From positions 936,018-1,000,017 of the forward strand of contig NZ_JACVPI010000001.1 in assembly GCF_018881965.1 (NCBI RefSeq): a stretch of 64,000 nt of DNA, read 5' to 3'. The notes under the pieces were generated by a model. It saw only the letters and a list, made by a program, of their open reading frames with translations, did no database searches and was not told the origin of the DNA. The stretch's first letter is position 1; each line of letters begins with the position of its first letter. Both the position numbers and the translations under genes were made by a program. The stretch is from Polynucleobacter sp. JS-Polo-80-F4. GTDB lineage: Bacteria > Pseudomonadota > Gammaproteobacteria > Burkholderiales > Burkholderiaceae. Shown here one piece after another: positions 17,373 through 26,601 of the stretch.

Positions 17373-17957
17373 ATGAACCAAGATCAAATCACCGCTAAAT
17401 TGTCCCAAATTAACAGCAAAGGCCTCGAGGCTTCATTTTCTTTGAGCGAAGCTGCTTTAGAAAATGCTCAAAAATTAGCTGAGTTGAACTATGCAGCTTC
17501 TAAAGATGCGTTGGTAAATGCTCAAGACGGTATTCAGCAAGTATTGACAGCTAAAGACCCAAAGCAAGTTACTGAAATTTTTACTGCTGATTCTTTGCAA
17601 GCTGCTGGTAATCAGGCTGTTGCTTATCAAAAGAAAGTAAGCAAAGTATTGCGTGACAGCAATAAAGAATTTTCAAACGTAGTGGATGCAAGCATCGACC
17701 AGATGCAAGATGGCTTCCAAGATTGGCTCAATACAGTTACTGCTAATGCACCTGCAGGTTCTGATGCTTTTTTATCATCATTTAAAACTGTATACGGTAG
17801 TGCATTGCAAGGTTTTGAACAATTCCGCGCTGCTAGCAAAGAGGCTTTTGTTAATGCAGAAAAGACTGCTGAACAAGCAATCGAAACTGTACAAGGTCAA
17901 ATTGCTCAAGTGAAGAAGGCTGCTACACCTGCATCACGTAGCCGTAAATCTGCTTAA
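17373..17957 (+). CDS. phaP: Phasin family protein
   Basis: A 194-residue, Ala/Gln/Lys-rich, mostly helical protein of the phasin group, expected to coat polyhydroxyalkanoate granules in the cytoplasm and control their size. The N-terminal half (with GLEASFSLSEAALENAQKLA) matches the phasin-2-type pattern and the C-terminus ends in a Lys/Arg-rich tail. GGAG at about 17362 precedes the ATG. It has its own promoter with flanking dyads, a 5' leader of roughly 90 bases and its own strong terminator, so it is probably a single-gene transcript. Confidence 0.9.
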   Translation: MNQDQITAKLSQINSKGLEASFSLSEAALENAQKLAELNYAASKDALVNAQDGIQQVLTAKDPKQVTEIFTADSLQAAGNQAVAYQKKVSKVLRDSNKEFSNVVDASIDQMQDGFQDWLNTVTANAPAGSDAFLSSFKTVYGSALQGFEQFRAASKEAFVNAEKTAEQAIETVQGQIAQVKKAATPASRSRKSA

Positions 17958-17989
17958 GCTAAAAGATTTAGATTTCAGTAGTCAGAATT

Positions 17990-18026
17990 AAAAAACCCCG
18001 CTTAGTGCGAACTAGGCGGGGTTTTT
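17990..18026. terminator. Bidirectional terminator between phaP and rmuC
   Basis: A-rich tract, then CCCCGCTTAGT / ACTAGGCGGGG arms (11 pairs with one T-G) around a GCGA loop, then a T tract; on the other strand the same structure is followed by T as well. It serves phasin on the plus strand and rmuC, which ends at 18070, on the minus strand. Confidence 0.92.
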
Positions 18027-18069
18027 GTTTGCCTGTATTTTCATTGCAGAATCTAACTTCTGACTCAGG

Positions 18070-19344
18070 CTATTCAAAGTCGGAAGAAGAATCAATCAGG
18101 GGTGGAGATAGGTTTTTGCTGGGCTTTACACCTAGTTCGCGGACTTTTTCAGCGGAGCGGATGAGGTTGCCTTTGCCGGTCTTCAGTTTATTGAACGCAT
18201 CGTGGTAACTCGTTTGGGCCTGATCGAGGCGTTGGCCTAACTTCTCTAGATCATCTACAAAACCAACAAATTTATCGTACAGATTGCCACATTGTTTTGC
18301 GATCTCTAGGGCATTGCGATTTTGATGATCTTGTCTCCACAGATGCGCTACTGTTCGCAATGTAGCCATGAGAGTACTTGGACAAACCAGCACGATATTT
18401 TTTGCTAGAGCTTCTTGGTAGAGATTTGGTGCAGTCTTCAACGCAAGTAAGAATGCAGGTTCAACCGGCACAAACATTAAAACAAAGTCGACTGAGCCAA
18501 CGCCATAGAGTGAGCTGTAATTTTTCCCTGATAGACCATGAATATGCTGACGTAGTGACTGGATATGGGAGGCCAGCTCTTGCTCAGCAACTACGGTATC
18601 GGTAGTTTCGGCATGACGAGCATAGGCTGTAATGGATACTTTGCTATCAACTACCAGGCTTCTTCCTTCAGGGAGCTTAATAACTACATCGGGCTGAAGG
18701 CGCGAGCCATCAGTTTGGGTGTGACTATCTTGAACGACATACTCTTCGCCCTTGCGTAAGCCAGAAGATTCCAGAATGGATTCCAGCACCAATTCTCCCC
18801 AGTCACCTTGAACCTTAGAGTCACCCTTTAATGCTTTTGTTAGAGAGCGAGTCTCATCAGACATGCGCAGATTGAGATTGGCAAGGCGTTCAATTTCACT
18901 TTTGAGCGCATGGCGTTCGCGAGCTTCATTGTCGTAAGAAGTGCTGACCTGCTCCTTGAATTCTGCGAGCTTAGTTTGTAAAGGCTTTAGTAAGGCATCC
19001 AGGCTAGTTGCATTTTGTTCGGTAAAGCGCTTGGACTTATCTTCCAGAATCTCATTAGCCAAATTTTTAAACTGATTGGTAAGCGCTTCCTTAGCTTCAT
19101 TCAGTGATTCAATCCTACCTTGACCTTGTTTGCGTTCAGAGTCCAGCTCGGCTTCTAGTCGTATTGCATTTTGTAATGCTTGGTCACGCTCGGTACGTAA
19201 GCTGAGAGCTTGGGATAGCTCTGCTTGAGCTTGTTGCTCTGAGCGTGTAAGGGCAGAGCGTAAGTTCAGTGCATAAACTAAAAGGCCTGCACAAACTCCA
19301 AATGGCAGGCCAAATAGTAGAAGTGAACCTAAGTCTAAAGTCAC
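18070..19344 (-). CDS. rmuC: DNA recombination protein RmuC
   Basis: RmuC limits DNA inversions between short repeats and carries a restriction-nuclease-like fold. The protein has an N-terminal membrane-helix-like segment (about residues 5-27), a long coiled coil (about 28-170, rich in Glu, Gln and Leu) and the conserved nuclease-like core containing KGDSKVQGDWGELVLESILE and RSLVVDSKVSITAY. The 424-residue length is standard. Start codon is GTG. It stands alone after grxD on the same strand (29 bases downstream), sharing the phasin terminator. Confidence 0.92.
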   Translation of the reverse strand: MTLDLGSLLLFGLPFGVCAGLLVYALNLRSALTRSEQQAQAELSQALSLRTERDQALQNAIRLEAELDSERKQGQGRIESLNEAKEALTNQFKNLANEILEDKSKRFTEQNATSLDALLKPLQTKLAEFKEQVSTSYDNEARERHALKSEIERLANLNLRMSDETRSLTKALKGDSKVQGDWGELVLESILESSGLRKGEEYVVQDSHTQTDGSRLQPDVVIKLPEGRSLVVDSKVSITAYARHAETTDTVVAEQELASHIQSLRQHIHGLSGKNYSSLYGVGSVDFVLMFVPVEPAFLLALKTAPNLYQEALAKNIVLVCPSTLMATLRTVAHLWRQDHQNRNALEIAKQCGNLYDKFVGFVDDLEKLGQRLDQAQTSYHDAFNKLKTGKGNLIRSAEKVRELGVKPSKNLSPPLIDSSSDFE

Positions 19345-19373
19345 AGCGTCAAAAGTCTTGGCAATAAACTTGC

Positions 19374-19682
19374 TTAAGCTTTAACGAGCTTTTGGAGTTC
19401 GCCAGACTGAAACATTTCAGTCATGATGTCAGAGCCGCCGATAAACTCACCATTGATATAGAGCTGAGGAATGGTTGGCCAATTAGCATACTCTTTAATT
19501 CCTTGGCGAATTCCAGCATCTTCTAAAACGTTCACGGTGTGGAGATTTTCAACACCGCTAGCGCGCAGGATGTTGACAGCATTCCCAGAAAATCCGCATT
19601 GTGGAAATTGTGCATCGCCCTTCATAAACAATACAACTGGATGGCTGGTAACGATTTCTTTAATTTGAGCTTGTGTGTCCAT
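19374..19682 (-). CDS. grxD: Monothiol glutaredoxin, Grx4 type
   Basis: CGFS-type glutaredoxin that binds and transfers [2Fe-2S] clusters, often with BolA proteins. The active site C29-G-F-S32 (in [11 protein letters not shown]) and the glutathione-binding segments [19 protein letters not shown] are present. The 102-residue length is standard for the single-domain form. It follows prmC by about 106 bases on the same strand, at the end of the hemA-prfA-prmC group as in many betaproteobacteria. Confidence 0.96.
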   Translation of the reverse strand: MDTQAQIKEIVTSHPVVLFMKGDAQFPQCGFSGNAVNILRASGVENLHTVNVLEDAGIRQGIKEYANWPTIPQLYINGEFIGGSDIMTEMFQSGELQKLVKA

Positions 19683-19788
19683 ATATTCTTTCTACTAAGT
19701 TTCTATTGCGGCAGTCTTATTGCAAAGACGGTTTGAAAATGAGGTTTATGTGATTTTAAGACTTAATGTGAAAAAAGGTTATTTAGCC

Positions 19789-20631
19789 CTATTTTCTGCC
19801 TGAGGCGACACGGTAATGGCCGCCTAAATCCAAATGCGTTTGGATGTCATGAAAATCGGCTTGTTTCATAAGGGCTACAACCGCCTCTGATTGGTCAAAG
19901 CCATGCTCAACGGCGAGTAAGCCATTTGGATTGAGGTAGTGTTTGGCATTCAGAATAATGTTCTCCAGGCACGTGAGCCCGCTACCATGGTCGGTTAGGG
20001 CTGAAACCGGTTCAAAGCGCAAGTCGCCCTGACTTAAATGCGAATCTTGAGCGGCTATATACGGTGGATTGCTAAGGATGATGTCAAAAGGTGCGCCTTC
20101 TTCAATCGCCTCATACCAGCTGCCTAGTAAAAACTGTACTCGAGTGGCGACATTCAACAATTTGGCATTAGTTTTGGCGATTGCTAAAGCAGCTTCCGAT
20201 TGATCGGTGGCGGTAAGTTGCGCACCAGGAACCTCATGGGCAATTGCTAAGGCGATCGCTCCTGAGCCAGTTCCTAAATCTAGAATCCTTGCAGGAGACT
20301 TTAGGTGATTGATTTCACGCAAGCCGATCTCAACGAGGAGTTCAGTTTCCGGCCTTGGTATCAAAACGCCAGGAGCAACATACAGCTCAATATTATGAAA
20401 ACCTCTTTTGCCTACTAGGTAGGCAATGGGTTCGCCATGAAGTCTTCTGGCTTGAAGATGGTTCCAGTCTGCCATTGCTTCTGCATCTAGCGACATCTCA
20501 TCTCGAGAGAGTAGGGCTGAGCGAGGAAGTTGGTAATGCTTTTCTAGAATATGGGCCATAAGGATTTTTGCCTCGGCTGGCCTCAGGGCTGTATCTCTCA
20601 ATAGAGAGCGCAGGCTTAAATCTTCACTCAC
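19789..20631 (-). CDS. prmC: Release-factor glutamine N5-methyltransferase PrmC
   Basis: Methylates the Gln of the GGQ motif in release factors RF1 and RF2. The helical N-terminal domain recognises the factor; the methyltransferase core has the SAM loop ILDLGTGSGAIALAIA and the catalytic NPPY (in LSNPPYIAA). The start is a GTG 25 bases after prfA, consistent with translation in one operon with its substrate gene. The length of 280 residues is normal. Confidence 0.95.
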   Translation of the reverse strand: MSEDLSLRSLLRDTALRPAEAKILMAHILEKHYQLPRSALLSRDEMSLDAEAMADWNHLQARRLHGEPIAYLVGKRGFHNIELYVAPGVLIPRPETELLVEIGLREINHLKSPARILDLGTGSGAIALAIAHEVPGAQLTATDQSEAALAIAKTNAKLLNVATRVQFLLGSWYEAIEEGAPFDIILSNPPYIAAQDSHLSQGDLRFEPVSALTDHGSGLTCLENIILNAKHYLNPNGLLAVEHGFDQSEAVVALMKQADFHDIQTHLDLGGHYRVASGRK

Positions 20632-20655
20632 AGTTGTAGTTATCTCGGTTATGGC

Positions 20656-21735
20656 TTAGTTATCACCGAGAGCTGCAAGTAACTCTGCTTGATGCTCCGA
20701 AGCAAGCGCATTGCAAAGATCATCGATATCACCATCCATCATGGCATCGATTTTATAAAGCGTTAGGTTAATGCGATGGTCGGTGATGCGACCTTGGGGA
20801 AAGTTATAAGTGCGGATTCGATCACTGCGATCACCAGAGCCAACTAAGGACTTGCGGGTCTGCGCTTCGAGCTGATGTTTCTCGCGTTCCCGGGCATCCA
20901 TGATGCGAGAAACCAATACCTTCATTGCTTGTTCTCGATTGCGGTGTTGGCTGCGATCATCTTGGCATTCAACCACTGTGCCGGTAGGTAAGTGTGTAAT
21001 GCGCACTGCTGAATCCGTTTTGTTAATATGCTGACCGCCAGCGCCTGAGGCGCGGAAGGTATCAATGCGTAATTCAGCAGGATTAATTTTGACTGCTTCA
21101 AGCTCATCTGCTTCTGGCATCACGGCTACAGTACAGGCCGAGGTATGAATGCGTCCTTGAGTTTCTGTTTGTGGCACGCGTTGCACACGATGACCGCCAG
21201 ATTCAAACTTGAGGCGTGAGTAAACAGACTGCCCAACCAGGCGAAGGACCACTTCTTTATATCCGCCTAAATCGGATTCAGCGGCGCTGACCATTTCCAC
21301 TTTCCAGCCTTGGCGCTCTGCAAAGCGTGTATACATGCGCAGGAGATCACCAGCAAAGAGCGCGCTTTCATCGCCGCCTGTTCCGGCGCGAATCTCTAAG
21401 AAAACATTGCGATCATCATTTTCATCCTTAGGAAGCAAAAGCTTTTGTAATGCGCCCTCAAGGAGCTCCATCGTAGCCAAGGCCTGCTTCTGCTCATCAT
21501 CGGCAAAGTCCTTCATCTCCGGATCTTTACGCATGTCTTCCGCCGCTTGTGCATCAGCCTCGGCTTGCTTGTAGAGGCCAAACTGCTCAACTACCGTAGC
21601 AATATCGGAATGTTCACGCGTGAGTTTCCGATAGGCATCCATATCTTTGGTTGCTTCTTCGGAAGTTAAAAGGGAGTTAAGTTCGGCTAAGCGCGTATCT
21701 AGGTGGTCTAGCTTAGCCCGCATACTGGGCTTCAT
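20656..21735 (-). CDS. prfA: Peptide chain release factor 1
   Basis: Class I release factor that reads UAA and UAG and triggers peptide release. The GGQ loop is intact ([16 protein letters not shown]). The stop-codon-reading tripeptide, PAT in E. coli RF1, reads P-Q-T here ([14 protein letters not shown]); the flanking residues are fully RF1-like. The 359-residue length is standard. Its ATG directly follows the hemA stop codon (TAGATG), so the two are translationally coupled, and prmC follows. Confidence 0.97.
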   Translation of the reverse strand: MKPSMRAKLDHLDTRLAELNSLLTSEEATKDMDAYRKLTREHSDIATVVEQFGLYKQAEADAQAAEDMRKDPEMKDFADDEQKQALATMELLEGALQKLLLPKDENDDRNVFLEIRAGTGGDESALFAGDLLRMYTRFAERQGWKVEMVSAAESDLGGYKEVVLRLVGQSVYSRLKFESGGHRVQRVPQTETQGRIHTSACTVAVMPEADELEAVKINPAELRIDTFRASGAGGQHINKTDSAVRITHLPTGTVVECQDDRSQHRNREQAMKVLVSRIMDAREREKHQLEAQTRKSLVGSGDRSDRIRTYNFPQGRITDHRINLTLYKIDAMMDGDIDDLCNALASEHQAELLAALGDN

Positions 21736-23052
21736 CTAATGATCTTCTGGCTTGGTGTGTGAGGCGAATAGTTTGGGTAACAACTTAATCAGGGCGTCAC
21801 GCTCAGCGCCATTCGAATGTTGTAGTGCATGGAGTGAACCGTGCAAAAATTTATTGGTTAAGCCTTGAGCCATTGCATTGAGAACTTCTTGTGGATCTTC
21901 GCCGCGCATCAAACGTTTCATTGCACGTTCAAGTTCAAGTTGACGCAATCGCTCACCTTGCTGCTGAATATCTTGAATGAGAGGCACTGCGTTGCGGCCT
22001 TGCATCCAATGCATGAAGTTACCAACGCGATCTTCGATGATTGCTTCAGCTTGACTAACAGCCGCTTGACGCAAGCTTGTGCCAGTCTGAATCATGACTC
22101 CGAGATCATCGACTGTGTAGAGATAGATGTCGTCTAATCTGGATATTTCTGGCTCAAAGTCTCGCGGCACTGCCAAATCAATCATCACCATAGGCTTATG
22201 GCGACGCTGTTTCAATGCGCTCTCCACCATGCCTAGACCAATAATCGGTAAGGATGAGGCGGTACTCGACACAATGATGTCGAACTCATGCAAGCGACCA
22301 GGAAGCTCTGAGAGCTTGAAGGACTCGGCTTCTACATCTTGCTCAGAAATGGAATCTGCTAACTCCTGGCCACGCTCAATAGTGCGGTTGGCGATAGCTA
22401 CATTCTTCGGTTTGCGTGCAACAAAATGAGTGGCGCATAAAGTGATCATTTCACCTGCGCCAATAAATAGAATCTTTTGATCTGAAATCTTTTCAAAGAT
22501 CCGCTCAGAGAGGCGAACAGATGCTGCTGCCATTGAAATGGAGTGAGCACCAATTTCAGTGGAACCGCGAACTTCTTTGGCTACCGCAAATGTTTTCTGA
22601 AAGAGTTGGTTAAGGTAGGTTCCTAAAACACCAGCATCGTTTGCAGTGCGAACCGCATCTTTCATTTGACCCAAAATTTGAGTCTCGCCAATCACCATAG
22701 AATCTAAGCCACAAGCAACTCTGAATGCATGTCGAACTGCATCTGATTGTGGCAGTGAATAAATGTGTGGCTCAAGACTGCTTGGAGCAAGCTGTTGGGT
22801 TTTAGCTAACCAATCAAAAGTAGCTTCATGTAAAAGGCCTGCAGCGCTGGCATCATTTGCAGCACAGTAGACTTCAGTTCGATTACAGGTTGACAAGATA
22901 GTGGCCTCGGGCAGCCCAGCCTGATTCGCACCAACTAAATGTTGGCGAAGGTCATGTAACGCTTCTTGAAGAAATTCAGGGTCAAAGGCGACCTTTTCCC
23001 GAACGGCTAGCGGCGCTGTGTGATGATTGATGCCGAGTGTCAACAACTTCAT
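21736..23052 (-). CDS. hemA: Glutamyl-tRNA reductase
   Basis: First committed enzyme of heme synthesis by the C5 route; reduces glutamyl-tRNA(Glu) to glutamate-1-semialdehyde. The catalytic Cys56 lies in [10 protein letters not shown], and the NADPH-binding domain starts near [16 protein letters not shown] helical dimerisation domain makes up the C-terminal third. The 438-residue length is slightly above the E. coli protein. It heads hemA-prfA-prmC on the minus strand and its start codon nearly abuts that of a divergent small membrane protein gene. Confidence 0.96.
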   Translation of the reverse strand: MKLLTLGINHHTAPLAVREKVAFDPEFLQEALHDLRQHLVGANQAGLPEATILSTCNRTEVYCAANDASAAGLLHEATFDWLAKTQQLAPSSLEPHIYSLPQSDAVRHAFRVACGLDSMVIGETQILGQMKDAVRTANDAGVLGTYLNQLFQKTFAVAKEVRGSTEIGAHSISMAAASVRLSERIFEKISDQKILFIGAGEMITLCATHFVARKPKNVAIANRTIERGQELADSISEQDVEAESFKLSELPGRLHEFDIIVSSTASSLPIIGLGMVESALKQRRHKPMVMIDLAVPRDFEPEISRLDDIYLYTVDDLGVMIQTGTSLRQAAVSQAEAIIEDRVGNFMHWMQGRNAVPLIQDIQQQGERLRQLELERAMKRLMRGEDPQEVLNAMAQGLTNKFLHGSLHALQHSNGAERDALIKLLPKLFASHTKPEDH

Positions 23053-23053
23053 A

Positions 23054-23350
23054 ATGGCGATTATAGATTTGATGGCAGCATTAATGGGGGTATCAATGGG
23101 GTTTTTAGCTTTTCTGGTGATTGGGGGTATTTCTGGGGCATCAGCCTGGATTTTTTATCCCGGCGCTTCTTCTGGGGCTAAGTCCGGAAGAATTCTCATA
23201 GCCTTCTTGCTTGGGTTTATTGCGGCAGCTATCAGCTCGTATTTAGGGCAATACTGGGGTCTTTTCCAGTCTGGGCAAATCCTGGAGTGGGCAAGCGCTA
23301 TTTTTGCTGCTTGTACTGTGGGTTGTATTTTTACTGCTTTAGCTAAATAG
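23054..23350 (+). CDS. Small hydrophobic membrane protein of unknown function
   Basis: An ORF of up to 98 codons with three to four hydrophobic stretches and Gly-rich segments ([18 protein letters not shown]), a pattern that recalls small GlsB/YeaQ-like membrane proteins, but I cannot assign a family firmly. Several starts are possible; the ATG at 23096 has the best ribosome binding site (GGGGG at 23086-23090), while 23054 would lie one base from the divergent hemA start. Its 3' end overlaps the convergent ung gene by 12 bases. No promoter room exists between it and hemA, so its promoter would have to lie inside hemA. Confidence 0.6.
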   Translation: MAIIDLMAALMGVSMGFLAFLVIGGISGASAWIFYPGASSGAKSGRILIAFLLGFIAAAISSYLGQYWGLFQSGQILEWASAIFAACTVGCIFTALAK

Positions 23351-24094
23351 GTTCTTCTCAGGGTCTACTACCCACTGAATAGGCAAATCTTTGTGGTTTA
23401 AAAGCCATTGGTTAGCTTTGGCGAAGTGACCACAGCTTGCTTTGCCTCCAGGCTCCAAAAATGGTTTATCGGTTTTGTATACGCCAAGACCTGAGGGGTG
23501 GGAGGATTGCAAAACCAATGGGTCTTTGCCATTTTCAATCAAGGGAAGTTTAGATTGAGCATGACCACCCCATAACATCCAGACTAGATTGGGATTTTGT
23601 TTTGACAAAGCGCTAATGAGATGGTCAATCAAACTTTTCCATCCCAGATTAGTGTGGCTACCGGCTTCACCCAATTTAACGCTCAAGGCTGTATTCAGCA
23701 GAAGCACCCCTTGCTTGGCCCAGTGATGAAGATCTCCATTTGGTAAAGATCCAAAACCTTCTAGCACCAGTGCTTTGCTGATATTGCGCAGTGAACTAGG
23801 AAATGCTCGGGAGTTCACTGCTATCTCTGCGGGAATAGAAAATGCTAGTCCCTGAGCCAAACCAGCTGAATGATATGGATCTTGGCCTAGGATGACGACT
23901 TTTACTGAATGAACGGGGCTAAGTTTGAGGGCTTTAAAAAAGTTTTGCGGCTCAGGCCTAACAGTACTAGGGTTCAAATCTAAAGCAGTCTGTAAATTTT
24001 TCTCTAAAAATTGCCAATCTGCTGTCTCGAAATAACTCCCAAGCAATTCTTGCCAATCATTCGGGATATCGTCTTTTGAAAATTGCGCTTTCAA
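23339..24094 (-). CDS. ung: Uracil-DNA glycosylase (family 1)
   Basis: Removes uracil from DNA, starting base excision repair. The water-activating motif GQDPYH (Asp72) and the leucine-loop motif SSHPSGLGVYKT, in place of the E. coli HPSPLSAHRGF, are present; the uracil-binding segment VWMLWGGHAQ is also clear. No ATG lies near the N-terminus, so the start is a TTG six bases after the stop of the M61 peptidase gene, suggesting translational coupling. The 251-residue length fits the family. Confidence 0.94.
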   Translation of the reverse strand: MKAQFSKDDIPNDWQELLGSYFETADWQFLEKNLQTALDLNPSTVRPEPQNFFKALKLSPVHSVKVVILGQDPYHSAGLAQGLAFSIPAEIAVNSRAFPSSLRNISKALVLEGFGSLPNGDLHHWAKQGVLLLNTALSVKLGEAGSHTNLGWKSLIDHLISALSKQNPNLVWMLWGGHAQSKLPLIENGKDPLVLQSSHPSGLGVYKTDKPFLEPGGKASCGHFAKANQWLLNHKDLPIQWVVDPEKNLFS

Positions 24095-24100
24095 TTTTGC

Positions 24101-25876
24101 TCAAGCATCTTTCTTGGGCGTGAGTCCGTATTGAACTGGTATTAGTGCAGACTGCAGTGAGACCATGCGCTCATGCTCAAGATCATCGCGATAGAAAGTA
24201 ATGCGGGTATGAGCATTTTCAGAAAGACTGCCTAGGACTCTATCCCAGCGGGCGCTAGTAACACGTTGCCCATCAATACTGGCTAGTAAATCTCCAGCTG
24301 CAAGTCCTGCTGCTTGCGCAATACCACCGTCAAGAACGTGAGTCACCTTAAGCCAGCCATTCATATCGGTATGACGCATCCCAAACTGGAGCTTGATCTT
24401 TTCCAGTGTCGATAGGGATTTTGGTTTTACAGAAATGAGATTTGAGGCAATCCATTTTTGTAGCGGAATGTCTTCAACGCCAAAAATATATCGCACCTTC
24501 ATCTCGCGCCACGTTTTGCTAAAACCATCGCCTAACAATTCAAAAATCAACTCATCTAATCCATCTTCCGCGATTCCGGTGCTGCCATGCTTGCGCCAAA
24601 GCAGGCGCATAAGATCGTCAAGAGACTGTTTATTCTTAGAGAAAGCGCGGATTTGTAAATCTAAGCCAAGCGCCAGTAGGGCGCCTTTGCCGTAGTAACT
24701 TACGACAGCATTAGGGGTGTTCTCATCAGATTGGTAATATTTAGTCCACGCATCAAAAGAGCTGTCAGCCAAACTTTGCTTCTGGCGGCCTGGGCCGCGC
24801 AAGATGCCATTCCAATTGTCTGCAACGAGTTTAAGATAAGTTTTGAGATCAATTCGTCTGCTGCGTAATAGCTGGAGATCGTCGTAATAGCTGGTAAAGC
24901 CTTCAAATACCCACAGCAAGCGAGTGTGATTACGTTTAGATAAATCGTATGGCTGAAAAGCCTTAGGCTGAATTCTTTTGACTAGCCAAGCATGAAAATA
25001 CTCATGACTACATAAGCCCAGGAATTCTCTATAAGTAGATTCTTCAAAGAGAATATTTTCTTGGGGAATCTGATCGCGACGGCAGAGTAAGGCAGTGCTA
25101 TTACGATGCTCAAGTCCACCATAGCCATTCAACACTGCATTGACCAAGAAAAGATATTCTCCAAAAGGCGCACGCTTAGTTTTAGGCTCAAAGAGATCAA
25201 TAGTGCTAGTGCAGATTGCTTGTAAATCTTGGGCTAGACGTTTGGCATCAACAATATGATTGCATCCTTGGATTGCCATGCGATGCGCTACGCCATTCGA
25301 TTTCCAGTGTACGAGCTGGAACTCACCCATTGCTAAAGGATGATCTACCAGATCATCATAGTTTTGTGCCAGATAAAAACCAAACCCACGGTCATCGGTT
25401 TTAACTGCCCTTAAGGTGGTTTGCACTGTCCAATGATCAGCAAAAGCAAGCTCCGGAGGTGTGATGGCAAGTGAGCAGGGTAAGTGCTCTTGGCCTTTAA
25501 CAGCCAAACACAAGCTGGTAGCGTTAATGAATGCTCGTTCGGTATCTAAATATGCTGCTCTCACTGAAGAGTCAAACGCATAAACACTAGTGAGGATTTC
25601 TACCGGGCCGACCAGTGGCGGTAGAAGCCAATGGTCGTTGTCTATACGTTCGAGAACAATTTTTTTTCTAGTGCCTGTAATTGAATGGGCTTCAATCGAC
25701 TCAATTTGTTTGCTGAAATCACGAATTAAATAGCTTCCTGGAATCCAGGCTGGCATTTGTAATATTTGCCCATTTGGATCTGGGTTAGCAATGTGTAATT
25801 TGACACGAAAGCGATGACCATGCAGATCTGCCGGCCAGATCGTATATTGAATTGCAGGTAAGTCGGCATGGTTCAT
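24101..25876 (-). CDS. M61-family metallopeptidase with C-terminal PDZ domain
   Basis: A 591-residue protein of the M61 glycyl-aminopeptidase-like family. The zinc site HEYFH is in LCSHEYFHAWLVKRIQP, and the downstream WVFEGFTSYYDD supplies the third ligand glutamate. An N-terminal beta-sandwich domain (about 1-170) precedes it and a PDZ-like domain (about 490-580, with LKVTHVLDGGIAQAAGL) follows. No signal peptide is evident, so a cytoplasmic location is likely. It lies between dsbC and ung on the minus strand with almost no spacing. Confidence 0.88.
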   Translation of the reverse strand: MNHADLPAIQYTIWPADLHGHRFRVKLHIANPDPNGQILQMPAWIPGSYLIRDFSKQIESIEAHSITGTRKKIVLERIDNDHWLLPPLVGPVEILTSVYAFDSSVRAAYLDTERAFINATSLCLAVKGQEHLPCSLAITPPELAFADHWTVQTTLRAVKTDDRGFGFYLAQNYDDLVDHPLAMGEFQLVHWKSNGVAHRMAIQGCNHIVDAKRLAQDLQAICTSTIDLFEPKTKRAPFGEYLFLVNAVLNGYGGLEHRNSTALLCRRDQIPQENILFEESTYREFLGLCSHEYFHAWLVKRIQPKAFQPYDLSKRNHTRLLWVFEGFTSYYDDLQLLRSRRIDLKTYLKLVADNWNGILRGPGRQKQSLADSSFDAWTKYYQSDENTPNAVVSYYGKGALLALGLDLQIRAFSKNKQSLDDLMRLLWRKHGSTGIAEDGLDELIFELLGDGFSKTWREMKVRYIFGVEDIPLQKWIASNLISVKPKSLSTLEKIKLQFGMRHTDMNGWLKVTHVLDGGIAQAAGLAAGDLLASIDGQRVTSARWDRVLGSLSENAHTRITFYRDDLEHERMVSLQSALIPVQYGLTPKKDA

Positions 25877-25878
25877 GA

Positions 25879-26601
25879 TTATTTCAGCGAGTTAAATTTC
25901 TTTTCGATATCTGTGATTTGTACTGCACCAGGGAAGCGGCTGCCATCTGTAAAGAATAGCGTTGGCGTGCCTGTGATGCCATAGGTCTTGGCAAAAGCCA
26001 TATTCTTATCTAGCGGTGTCGTGCACTCGCCTTTGCCGCTAGGTGCTATACCGTTAATCATCCAATCAATATATGCCTTGTATGGATCGGAAGAGCACCA
26101 AATCTGTTTTGATTTTTGCGTGGAGTCAGGCGACAGGATCGGAATTAAGTAGGTATAGATCGTCACGTTATCGAGTTGTTGCAGGGACTTTTCTAGGCGC
26201 TTACAGTAGCCACAGTTGGGGTCAGAGAAAACCGCTAGTTGACGGCTGCCATTACCACGTACGTTTTTGATGGCATTGGCAGGCGTTAATTCGCTCCACT
26301 TAATCCGGTTCAAGTCAGCCTGTCTTTGTTCAGTAATATTTTTACCCGATGCGAGCTCGATGATTTCACCTTGGATGAGATATTTCGCAGAAGCATCGGT
26401 ATAAAAAATATCATTGCCAACCAACACTTCATATAAACCCGAAACCGGCGCTGGCGAAACGCTTTTTACTTTAGCGTTTGTCCCTAACTTCTTTTGAATC
26501 TCGGTTTTTATTTGTTGCTCTGGTTGTGCGTGTATCGATCCAGCACAAAGGAATGTTGCGCCAATAAAGGCGATCGCAGCTAAGAATTTATTCAAAATCA
26601 A
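25879..26601 (-). CDS. dsbC: Thiol:disulfide interchange protein DsbC
   Basis: Periplasmic disulfide isomerase. An N-terminal signal peptide ends near GSIHA-QPEQ; an N-terminal dimerisation domain is followed by a thioredoxin-fold domain with active site C130-G-Y-C133 (DPNCGYCKRLEK). A second Cys pair (in WCSSDPY and GKGECTTP) matches the structural disulfide of DsbC. The start is a TTG: AGGAG lies 3 bases before the TTG at 26601 and 9 bases before an in-frame TTG at 26595, which may be the true one. It overlaps the end of the ubiH-like gene by 14 bases. Confidence 0.92.
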   Translation of the reverse strand: MILNKFLAAIAFIGATFLCAGSIHAQPEQQIKTEIQKKLGTNAKVKSVSPAPVSGLYEVLVGNDIFYTDASAKYLIQGEIIELASGKNITEQRQADLNRIKWSELTPANAIKNVRGNGSRQLAVFSDPNCGYCKRLEKSLQQLDNVTIYTYLIPILSPDSTQKSKQIWCSSDPYKAYIDWMINGIAPSGKGECTTPLDKNMAFAKTYGITGTPTLFFTDGSRFPGAVQITDIEKKFNSLK

